Made by a program: the position numbers and the translations under genes. A stretch of 64,000 nt of DNA from positions 124,001 through 188,000 of the forward strand of contig NZ_BMJC01000007.1 of assembly GCF_014642875.1 (NCBI RefSeq), given 5' to 3'. The notes under the pieces were generated by a model that searched no databases, was not told the DNA's origin, and worked only from the letters and a program-made list of their open reading frames with translations. This DNA comes from Puia dinghuensis. GTDB lineage: Bacteria; Bacteroidota; Bacteroidia; Chitinophagales; Chitinophagaceae. Shown here piece by piece: positions 9,008 through 16,004 of this stretch (positions within the stretch are counted from its first letter, which is position 1; each line of letters opens with the position of its first letter).

Positions 9008-10573
9008 TTAGATATCTTTTTGGAGTAAGTTTGTTTTTTGATCGGCGATGATAGGAGATTTGCTTATTAAATGCGGCTTTTTGCCCGGGACTAATTCACT
9101 CAGATGATCATTGAGCAAGGCCCCGAATGAAAGCAAGATTGCCATGGGAACCACTTGATACCGCAATATATTGACCGTCGTCACTATACTAAATAAGAAA
9201 TTGAGAAGCAGGAAGGCTGCTACTGCCCACATGACCCGGTCATTTTCGCTAGTAAGGTGCACCCTTTTGTAGTTAATTAGGTATTTGGCCAATTGCCACA
9301 AAAAGTATAGATTGAATAACAAAAAGAATGCTTCATAAATAATTAAGAAACCCTGAAGAGAATGCGAGATACAATGTACAGTGGAGTTGGGGTACCCAAA
9401 CCAGTCCCTTGCGATCGGATCTATCTCATTTGTGCCATAATTATATCTTTCGATGTGGGACAATGGAGGCAGGAAATAATGTAAGATGTTTGGACGTATG
9501 AAGTACCATGTGTAGGCCATGGGATGTTGAAGGATAACGGCTTTGCCAAACGGTTCGAAATCTGCGGATGCCTTCCCCCAGGCTGCTGTTAGGGCCATTT
9601 CACTGTGTAAATGTTGATAATGACTGCCAAAGTATCTTTTGAGCGGAGCATTTGGCTCTCGGATAAAGAAATTTCCTACATATGTTTCCAGGAGACTTCT
9701 ATATTCCTCTTCATTAACATGTTTCAAAAAAGAAAGTGTTAGACGATTAACCTCTTTCGCCGCAGGTGTGGGAAGCGCCAGGCTGTCTTGTTCAATTCGA
9801 TCATAAATGTAAAGCGCATTGTTGGCGAGTTGCCAGCCCGTGAATAGCGAATATTGCCTAATACCCGTGATTTTGAAGGCAGCTTGTTCCGTATAGATAA
9901 TAAAGGGAACAAGAAAAAAAAATGGCATTAAGATTCCACCAAGTTTTACCTTCCAACTTTGCTTGGTGAGCAAATAGGCAATGACAGTTACTGCTGGGTA
10001 ATAATATGCATTATTCCGAACTGTGAAGCACAGGAAAAGCAGGATTGCCTGGATAAGTACCTGGTAAAGACGGGGACGTTGGACGATCCAGATCATTTGG
10101 ATGAGCCAAAGCAAGGTCAAAGCTGCAAACAAGGCATCGCTATTCACTGTGTTACAAAGGTAAAGGGAGAGGGGATTGATGAATAAGAAAAGGAACAGGA
10201 TAGTTTGTGTGACCCTTTTCACCTTGAAAAAGTAGATAATGGTAAAATAAAAGTGCAATGCCGCCGCCTGCAAGAAGAAATATTGGAATGCTACAAGCGC
10301 TGTGTCGGAATGAGTAATGGCATGAAACCAATCAAGGAATTTGGAGTACCCGATCGGCCATATGCTTATATCCAAATGAGCGGATGCCGCGAATATATAG
10401 CTATAGGAGTCCCCAAAAAAATCAGGGAATGGATATAGCAACTTAAAAATGACAAACTGTATGATGCAGAGCCCTATCCCTAGGAGAAGGGATTTTCGAT
10501 TGGCGCTTTCCTTCCAAATAAAAGACCAATAGGAATCCTGGCTTGTTGTGACGATATCGGTTGTGCTATTCAT
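9008..10573 (-). CDS. GT-C-like multi-pass membrane glycosyltransferase (hypothetical)
   Basis: 521 residues from ATG 10573; a GTG at 10621 overlapping the previous gene would add 16. It has about ten or more hydrophobic helices. An early acidic loop (PFPDFFGDSYSYIFAA) after the first helix resembles the D-D/D-E motif position of GT-C enzymes of the ArnT/PMT type, which move sugar from polyprenyl-phosphate carriers to lipids or proteins at the periplasmic face. It lies directly downstream of a dolichol-phosphate-mannose-synthase-like GT2, the usual supplier of such a donor. Overall family identity is weak by eye, so the specific acceptor is unknown; the operon context suggests the small peptides. 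Confidence 0.6.
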   Translation of the reverse strand: MNSTTDIVTTSQDSYWSFIWKESANRKSLLLGIGLCIIQFVIFKLLYPFPDFFGDSYSYIFAASAHLDISIWPIGYSKFLDWFHAITHSDTALVAFQYFFLQAAALHFYFTIIYFFKVKRVTQTILFLFLFINPLSLYLCNTVNSDALFAALTLLWLIQMIWIVQRPRLYQVLIQAILLFLCFTVRNNAYYYPAVTVIAYLLTKQSWKVKLGGILMPFFFLVPFIIYTEQAAFKITGIRQYSLFTGWQLANNALYIYDRIEQDSLALPTPAAKEVNRLTLSFLKHVNEEEYRSLLETYVGNFFIREPNAPLKRYFGSHYQHLHSEMALTAAWGKASADFEPFGKAVILQHPMAYTWYFIRPNILHYFLPPLSHIERYNYGTNEIDPIARDWFGYPNSTVHCISHSLQGFLIIYEAFFLLFNLYFLWQLAKYLINYKRVHLTSENDRVMWAVAAFLLLNFLFSIVTTVNILRYQVVPMAILLSFGALLNDHLSELVPGKKPHLISKSPIIADQKTNLLQKDI

Positions 10574-10607
10574 AAGAATGGCGATAACTTGGCTATAGTG
10601 ATATATG

Positions 10608-11429
10608 TTATTTGGGTGCACGCATCCGGCAGAATACTGAGTATTTTACTAGGCTATAAATACTTCGTACGGCATCCCGTAACCTGATCTTCTTGCCTTC
10701 GGCAAAAGTTCTACCGTAATAAGAAATGCCGACCTCATAAATGCGGAGCTTAGGTATTCGGGCGATCTTGGCATTGAGTTCAGCATCAAAAGCAAAACGT
10801 TTTTCGACCAGGGGGATGCCTTTTATTGTGGAGGTGCGAATCACCTTGTAGCAGGTGTGTGCATCCGTAAGGTTCATATTGGTAAAGAGATTGCTAATAA
10901 ATGTAAGCAACTTATTGCCCAGTGTATGCCAAAAAAAGAGGATCCTGTGAGGCTGTCCGCCCATGAAGCGGGAGCCATAAACAATATCGGCATGACCGCT
11001 GAGAATGGGCTCCAACAACAGATTATATTCCTTGGGATCATACTCTAGGTCAGCATCCTGGATGATCAGGTAGTCGCCAGTTGCGGCTTGCAGACCAGTC
11101 TGTATAGCAGCCCCTTTTCCTTGGTTGTGAGGATGAGAGAAGTACTTGATTGGTGTGTTGGGATTGTCATCAATATATTCACGGATCATGAGATCGGTAT
11201 CATCTTTAGAACAATCGTTGACAACGATGATCTCCTTTTCTATAGAGTGGGTCAACATTACATCGGCAACTTTGTCTAGGATGATTGCAATGGTCGAAGC
11301 TTCGTTGTAACAGGGGATGATAATGGAAATCTTTCGGATACTAATATGGATTGGTGTACTTCGTATGTGCCGGGGAGTTCTGCGGACGGCTTCAACAGCC
11401 TCGGTAGCAAGTATGGAGGACTCATGCAT
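10608..11429 (-). CDS. GT2 glycosyltransferase, dolichol-phosphate-mannose-synthase-like
   Basis: 273 residues. A GT-A fold begins at about residue 33: SIIIPCYNEASTIAIILDKV, EIIVVNDCSKDDT, NQGKGAAIQTGL, the DxD-like metal/nucleotide motif IIQDADLEYDP, then ADIVYGSRFMGG. This is the pattern of polyprenyl-phosphate mannosyl/glucosyl transferases (DPM1-like). It has no C-terminal membrane helices, so it is cytosolic or peripheral. It is expected to load a sugar on a polyprenyl carrier that the following membrane protein could use. The 5' part of this gene was duplicated upstream together with a peptide gene (see the remnant at about 11.9-12.1 kb). Confidence 0.85.
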   Translation of the reverse strand: MHESSILATEAVEAVRRTPRHIRSTPIHISIRKISIIIPCYNEASTIAIILDKVADVMLTHSIEKEIIVVNDCSKDDTDLMIREYIDDNPNTPIKYFSHPHNQGKGAAIQTGLQAATGDYLIIQDADLEYDPKEYNLLLEPILSGHADIVYGSRFMGGQPHRILFFWHTLGNKLLTFISNLFTNMNLTDAHTCYKVIRTSTIKGIPLVEKRFAFDAELNAKIARIPKLRIYEVGISYYGRTFAEGKKIRLRDAVRSIYSLVKYSVFCRMRAPK

Positions 11430-11571
11430 AAAATAAGGTTTCTTGATCGTCGCGTAATGTAGCGTTGAATATGTGAACTAAGTTACTGTTGTTCTTGTTC
11501 TCAAAAGGGATAAAGGTGTGGTGAAATTGGATGCCCGAGAAAGCATGACTAGCATCTTATATTAAACTTAG

Positions 11572-11832
11572 TCATTGTGTATTCGTATGCAGTATCAGAA
11601 AGCAATGGCCAGTGGCGGCCCTCGACCAGCAAGTATGGACGCCCGAACGGCAAGTATAACCTGGTGCTGTGACAGAGCAAGCTACATTACCTAGGTTAGT
11701 AGTACAGGTTCCACGATCACTTAGCGACCAACAGAAGTTGATATTATATTTGTTATAGGCCTTTGAAGCAAGCGCACCGGCAATAGCCAGGACAAAGGCT
11801 GTAGCCCCCAGGATAGTATTCGCGTTTTTCAT
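11572..11832 (-). CDS. Small exported-looking Cys/Ser/Thr-rich peptide (DUF6520-like), peptide 2
   Basis: 86 residues, paralogue of peptide 1: MKNANTILGATAFVLAIAGA leader, then six Cys in the frame C-W-S-x6-C-x8-C-x8-C-x6-C-x8-C, with LGNVAC and VHTCWS, ending in the same LHTNTQ tail as peptide 1. Just upstream the minus strand reads AGGGCAGGTGTAATTATATA, close to the 3' half of the leader of peptide 1 (AGAGTAGGCGTAATTGTATA). It lies 142 bp before the GT2 gene. The predicted signal-like leader argues for export; the Cys spacing shared with peptide 3 argues for a common fold or ring pattern. Confidence 0.8.
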   Translation of the reverse strand: MKNANTILGATAFVLAIAGALASKAYNKYNINFCWSLSDRGTCTTNLGNVACSVTAPGYTCRSGVHTCWSRAATGHCFLILHTNTQ

Positions 11833-11889
11833 TTATTTATACAATATTTATATAATTACACCTGCCCTTGGTGATCTCCTTTTCTCTGA

Positions 11890-12100
11890 CATGGGTCAAT
11901 GCTCATCGGCAACTTGGTCCAGAATGATTGCAGCGGTTGAAGGTTCGTTGAAATGGCCAAAAATAATTTATAATAGCAGAGATATGGAAACTAATTTGAT
12001 GTAACGCTGAATATATGAAGTTACATTTGTTCTTATTCTTAGAAGGGATAAAGATGTGACGAAATCGGATAGAATGTTAGGTCGAAAGAGCATGACAATC
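11890..12100 (-). pseudogene. Remnant of a duplicated GT2 5' region
   Basis: This stretch aligns by eye with the GT2 gene and its leader: TCATCGGCAACTTGGTCCAG matches the coding segment at about 11.25 kb, and GTAACGCTGAATATATGAAG...GGGATAAAGATGTG matches the upstream spacer at about 11.45-11.53 kb, with roughly 100 bp between them deleted. No open frame remains. It shows that a unit of peptide gene plus GT2 5' end was tandemly duplicated, after which one GT2 copy decayed. Confidence 0.75.
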
Positions 12101-12134
12101 GAGCCATACGAGAAATACCCTGATATGCAAGTGA

Positions 12135-12164
12135 AAAAGGCTGATCGATTTTGATTAGCCTTTT
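12135..12164 (-). terminator. Intrinsic terminator/attenuator after peptide 3
   Basis: On the minus strand AAAGGCTAATC and a complementary GATCAGCCTTTTT form a hairpin with one mismatch and a terminal U-run, starting at the stop codon of peptide 3. It shares the AAAGGCTA...AGCCTTTT core with the terminator after peptide 1. It lies inside the gene string, so it may separate abundant peptide mRNA from the downstream enzyme genes. Confidence 0.6.
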
Positions 12165-12456
12165 ATCTTAAACGTGATTTATTAGAGTGCACCTGTATAC
12201 CTGTATACATTTTATTAACGCAACTGGAACTGGAATAGCAGGTATGGGTGCCACTTTTGCAAACTGCGCCAGGTGCATTGGTATCGCAAGCTACGTTACC
12301 TATATTGCTGCAACCTCCATTCTTCGACCAACATGCGTTGACAATGTATTTGTTACTTGCTTTTGAAACAAACGCGCCGGCAATGGCCAAGGCAAAGGTT
12401 ATAGCCCCCAGGACAATGTTCGTTTTTTTTATTATTCTGCTATTTTTTATTAGCAT
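12163..12456 (-). CDS. Small exported-looking Cys/Ser/Thr-rich peptide (DUF6520-like), peptide 3
   Basis: 97 residues from ATG 12456, overlapping the end of the S9 peptidase gene by 17 bp; earlier in-frame starts would lie deep inside that gene. Leader KKTNIVLGAITFALAIAGAF, then six Cys: C-W-S-x4-C-x7-C-x8-C-x6-C-x5-C with IGNVAC and THTCYS. The C-terminus is longer than in peptides 1 and 2 (extra IQVHSNKSRLR). The overlap suggests translational coupling to the peptidase, and a terminator hairpin follows at the stop codon. Confidence 0.75.
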   Translation of the reverse strand: MLIKNSRIIKKTNIVLGAITFALAIAGAFVSKASNKYIVNACWSKNGGCSNIGNVACDTNAPGAVCKSGTHTCYSSSSCVNKMYTGIQVHSNKSRLR

Positions 12457-15241
12457 AAGCCCCTTTTTTGCATACTGGGCAATTTTCGTTACAGCTCTCG
12501 TTTGGCTCAAGTTCATAGCCAGTCTCAACGCCCTTCATGTTAGCCGGCACACCCCTTGTCATCCACCTTGGCGGGGGGGTACCTTTCAAATAATGATCAA
12601 AGAACTGCTTCATTCTTATTGTGTAATCTTTGGCATCATCTAATGAATCTAGACCATGCCCAGCCATTTCATATTCAAGCAGCCATGTTGGCTTCCCTAT
12701 CCTTCTTAAGGCCAGGAAGAGCTCAATTGCCTGCGCAAATGGTACTGCAGCGTCAAAATCCCCATGCATGATAAGTAATGGAGTGGTAACATCATTGACA
12801 TGTAGGACCGCAGAATTTTGTATATACAAGTCGGGGGCACTCCAAGGTGTAACCCCGATGCCATAAGGCCCCCCCTGACCGTTAAATTCATAATATGCCT
12901 GGCTGCTGTTTCCCCATGGAAAAGCGATTTGATCATAGACGCTTAACAGATCACTTGGTCCAGAAGCTGAGCACGCTGCAGCAAACACTTTAGAATGAGT
13001 TACTATATAATTGGTTGCCCACCCGCCAAAACTGTGCCCTTGCAATCCCATTTTATTTATATCCACCCATGGAAGAGTCGCTAAGTAATTTGCCGCGGAG
13101 GTGATGGAATTCAATAGGTCTTCTCCATTGTGCCCAGGCTCAGTGTATAGAATATCGGGAGTAAATACCAAATACCCATTACTTACATAATAAGGGATAT
13201 TAATGGTTGCAATCGACCAATTAGGCTCAAGAAATTTGTGCAAAGCATCAGCTTGTTTTTCATAAACCGAAAAGATCAATGGATATTTCCTGGTGGAATC
13301 AAAATTTTCAGGTTTAAATAGGATACCTTGAGATATTCTGCCATCCGTCATTTTCCACTTTATGAGCTGGGTAGTCATCCAGTTATAATTTTTCTCGGGA
13401 CTTATGTTGCTCAAACGATTAAATGTCTTAAAATCTGTTGTTGTAAATAAATTGGGAGTATTAGATGCATCCTCCCTTTTTACAAGAAAAGTCATCGCGT
13501 TCCGTGCTTTTATAGGTGTGGCACCTCTTGCAAATGCCACAGACCCTGTTCTTCCCGTACGTGGGACAAAATAAGTGTATGGTTCCATATTACAGGATAT
13601 TGGGTCCCCATGGTTTGTAATATCTAAATTCCAAAAGCCATTTTCCTTGGTGACGTCATCGAAGCCTGATAGTAAAAGGTTCCCACCAATTTCAAAAATT
13701 GGCGGGTCATCAAGCTCCTGAAAGTTAACCAAATTAAAGACAATATGATGTTTCCTGCCAAATCCATTCGTAAGATTTATCGGTGATTTGACTCCATCGG
13801 GGTCAACCTGCCATATGTCATAGCGGTCGTAGATAAGGAGTGAGCCTTCTGTTTTTGACCAACCGGCAATTCTCCAGGGTATGGCTTTTCCTAACTTTTC
13901 CGCTTCATCATCATATAGGCTAACAGGTATTTTTGTTGAGAGATTGTGTGTGACCCCACTTTTTATATCATAAGAACAGTAGCTCAGGCTATCATTATTG
14001 AACCAAATAGCATGTTTTTCATCCGGTGAAAGTACTTGCTCCATTTGTCCAAAAAATGCGGGCCCGGCCAATCTAATCCTCTTGCCTTCTTTAGTGTCAA
14101 TCAAATAGAGGCATGGGCGATCACTCTTATTGAAATAGCCATTTGGCGATCCTCTGTCCATCGCCAGGACATAATTATTGTTTGGTTCAGGATATATTTG
14201 CCTTATTAGATCTATTTTATCGTTTTCCAGAATATTCAATTTGCCAGACAGAATGTCAATGTCGGCCCGAATCTTTTTATCCTCATGAGAATAATACGGA
14301 CTTGTTTGTATTGATTGAAGTTCTTCGTCCTTGTAATTCCAGATGCGTACATTTGGTTTGATGCCTGATGAGCCAATTGTATTTGCAGCAAGGCTTTTCT
14401 TTAAGGCAAAGAACAGGATATTTCCATCTCCTGAAAATCTGATATCGCTTTCAATTAGGTGGAAACCTTGTGTTGTAAAATTGGTATCGTTCACCAAATC
14501 GGTTGAAGTTGAATCGCCTGCTTTATAAATTAAGATCTTACTGTCCCCTTCTGACTTCCCCTGAACAAAAAAAGCGAACTTGGTTTGCTTTTCATTCATT
14601 GCAATATCCTTTACTTCCATTCCCTTGCAAATTTTCAAAGATCTCCCGGACAGCAAAGACGTCCACTGTAATTCATGTTGGCCTTCGCTATCTGATGTTG
14701 CAATCAATATTCCCTTTTGCTTAGGTGCTGGCCAATAGTGATCGACTCCAACACACTTTTGCTTTTTATTATTTTTAAGATTTAATATAGTGAGTTCTTT
14801 TTGGGAGGTTATTTTATGGCAAAATAGCCAACTTTCGTCTTGAGTATTAGTTACTTTATAATTATCGATCTCAGTAAAGCATTGCGATTGAGCTGTTCCC
14901 AATCTTAAAATAAATAAGCTATCTTTTATTTTGAATATAAGCATTTCCCCATCGGACGTAAACATGCCGCCATCACAATCGACAAATGCGTGCACATATT
15001 TTTGGTTCCCGGTCGCACTTAAAAGCCAGGTAAACCGCCCAGGAGCGGGTAGATTTTGCACACCGTAAAAGACGTACTTTCCGTTGGGAGAGATCGCGGA
15101 TCCAGTAATTAAATTTGGCCATTTGTTATCCCAGAGAACTCTAAATACCGAGGTGTCGATCGCAGGCTTTTGGGCACCAATAGATGTTGAAATACAATAA
15201 ATTATCAAAAAAGCTTTAAGGTGCTTAATTTTTATTGCCAT
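12440..15241 (-). CDS. S9 family peptidase (prolyl-oligopeptidase/acylaminoacyl-peptidase-like)
   Basis: 933 residues from ATG 15241, which begins a Sec signal (AFLIIYCISTSIGA); an earlier start adds 12 residues before it. The N-terminal two-thirds is a beta-propeller of WD40/TolB-like blades, the C-terminal third an alpha/beta hydrolase with nucleophile S737 in GHSFGG, D830 in HGDFDAAV and H862 in AGHGLD, so the catalytic triad is complete. A tail after residue 880 has CNENCPVC. S9 enzymes cut short peptides, often after Pro or Ala; in class III lanthipeptides a prolyl oligopeptidase (FlaP type) can remove leaders. The position upstream of and overlapping peptide 3 suggests it acts on these peptides in the periplasm (inference). 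It is paralogous to the S9 gene at the right edge. Confidence 0.92.
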   Translation of the reverse strand: MAIKIKHLKAFLIIYCISTSIGAQKPAIDTSVFRVLWDNKWPNLITGSAISPNGKYVFYGVQNLPAPGRFTWLLSATGNQKYVHAFVDCDGGMFTSDGEMLIFKIKDSLFILRLGTAQSQCFTEIDNYKVTNTQDESWLFCHKITSQKELTILNLKNNKKQKCVGVDHYWPAPKQKGILIATSDSEGQHELQWTSLLSGRSLKICKGMEVKDIAMNEKQTKFAFFVQGKSEGDSKILIYKAGDSTSTDLVNDTNFTTQGFHLIESDIRFSGDGNILFFALKKSLAANTIGSSGIKPNVRIWNYKDEELQSIQTSPYYSHEDKKIRADIDILSGKLNILENDKIDLIRQIYPEPNNNYVLAMDRGSPNGYFNKSDRPCLYLIDTKEGKRIRLAGPAFFGQMEQVLSPDEKHAIWFNNDSLSYCSYDIKSGVTHNLSTKIPVSLYDDEAEKLGKAIPWRIAGWSKTEGSLLIYDRYDIWQVDPDGVKSPINLTNGFGRKHHIVFNLVNFQELDDPPIFEIGGNLLLSGFDDVTKENGFWNLDITNHGDPISCNMEPYTYFVPRTGRTGSVAFARGATPIKARNAMTFLVKREDASNTPNLFTTTDFKTFNRLSNISPEKNYNWMTTQLIKWKMTDGRISQGILFKPENFDSTRKYPLIFSVYEKQADALHKFLEPNWSIATINIPYYVSNGYLVFTPDILYTEPGHNGEDLLNSITSAANYLATLPWVDINKMGLQGHSFGGWATNYIVTHSKVFAAACSASGPSDLLSVYDQIAFPWGNSSQAYYEFNGQGGPYGIGVTPWSAPDLYIQNSAVLHVNDVTTPLLIMHGDFDAAVPFAQAIELFLALRRIGKPTWLLEYEMAGHGLDSLDDAKDYTIRMKQFFDHYLKGTPPPRWMTRGVPANMKGVETGYELEPNESCNENCPVCKKGAYANKK

Positions 15242-15332
15242 AATTAGATCAACGAGTGGAAGCCAAAGTTTAACCATTGATCGTTAACAATATTTTATGC
15301 CCGAACAAAGTGGGTGCAATGGATAAATATCA

Positions 15333-15824
15333 TTATTTCAATGCAATATCTCTTATGACGTTTACGTCAGATTGCCCGAACAAGGATTGCTTCAAACATT
15401 TTTTTGTATTATATATCGCGGTATAAGGCGCTCCCGGAACATTGTAATAATTGTTAAATACATTTGAAGACTCGACACCAACCAGGATGTTCGGATATTT
15501 TTGAAGATGAAAATAATTATAGAATACTTGCATATCTTGAAATGAAGCCCGAGTGAAAAGGTAAAAGCGGATATTTTGTAGAGAGCTCATATTATCGATC
15601 ATTTCTTGCATTTGGCTCCTAGAATAGGGACAATAAGGGCCAAAATAGAACAGGACAATAGGTTCTCCCATCGGAATAGAATCTGTGTTTAATTTGGTGA
15701 TACCATCAGACAATTGAATACTGAAATGGGGCATTGGCTTTCCTTCAAGTCCAGTAATTGTTTTGTTAGGGTCATGACATCCGGATAAAACAGTAAGCAA
15801 TAGTGGAATTATCACTTTTTTCAT
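15333..15824 (-). CDS. Thioredoxin-like lipoprotein with CPYS active site
   Basis: 163 residues from ATG 15824 (MKKVIIPLLLTVLSGC), with a lipobox at C16; longer in-frame starts lack a signal. A thioredoxin-like fold has C65-P-Y-S68 where its paralogue at 51.8 kb has CPYC, so the resolving Cys is Ser. It shares DGITKLNTDSIPMGEP, FYNYFHLQKYPNILVG and GAPYTAIYN segments with the C-terminal domains of the MauE-thioredoxin fusions. A mono-thiol variant could form mixed disulfides or act as an isomerase rather than an oxidant. It is first in the minus-strand string, 91 bp ahead of the S9 peptidase, and divergent from the beta-barrel receptor at 16 kb. Confidence 0.8.
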   Translation of the reverse strand: MKKVIIPLLLTVLSGCHDPNKTITGLEGKPMPHFSIQLSDGITKLNTDSIPMGEPIVLFYFGPYCPYSRSQMQEMIDNMSSLQNIRFYLFTRASFQDMQVFYNYFHLQKYPNILVGVESSNVFNNYYNVPGAPYTAIYNTKKCLKQSLFGQSDVNVIRDIALK

Positions 15825-16004
15825 GATTATTTGAGATTTGTCTTTTACATTTTTTGGGGTTGAACACATTGAAATTAGTTCAGATAATATTTCAAAAAAG
15901 GATAAATCTATCTTCAAAACAGAATACAATGATTAAGAAATAGAGTCTCTGCTTTTGCTCAGCAGGGAAATTGAATATATTGCCCTCCTTTACAATTTGA
16001 TTCC
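15825..16004. promoter_or_regulatory. Divergent intergenic region (thioredoxin lipoprotein / beta-barrel receptor)
   Basis: 180 bp between two outward-facing genes must hold both promoters. I see A+T-rich sequence and TTTG-type boxes but no pair with the normal spacing of the Bacteroidota -33 TTTG / -7 TAnnTTTG promoter, so no site is called. The same divergent gene pair recurs at 51.4-51.8 kb. Confidence 0.45.

Noticed and set aside
12248-12643. 131-codon + strand frame over peptide 3
   Set aside because: Antisense shadow of peptide 3 and the S9 peptidase end.
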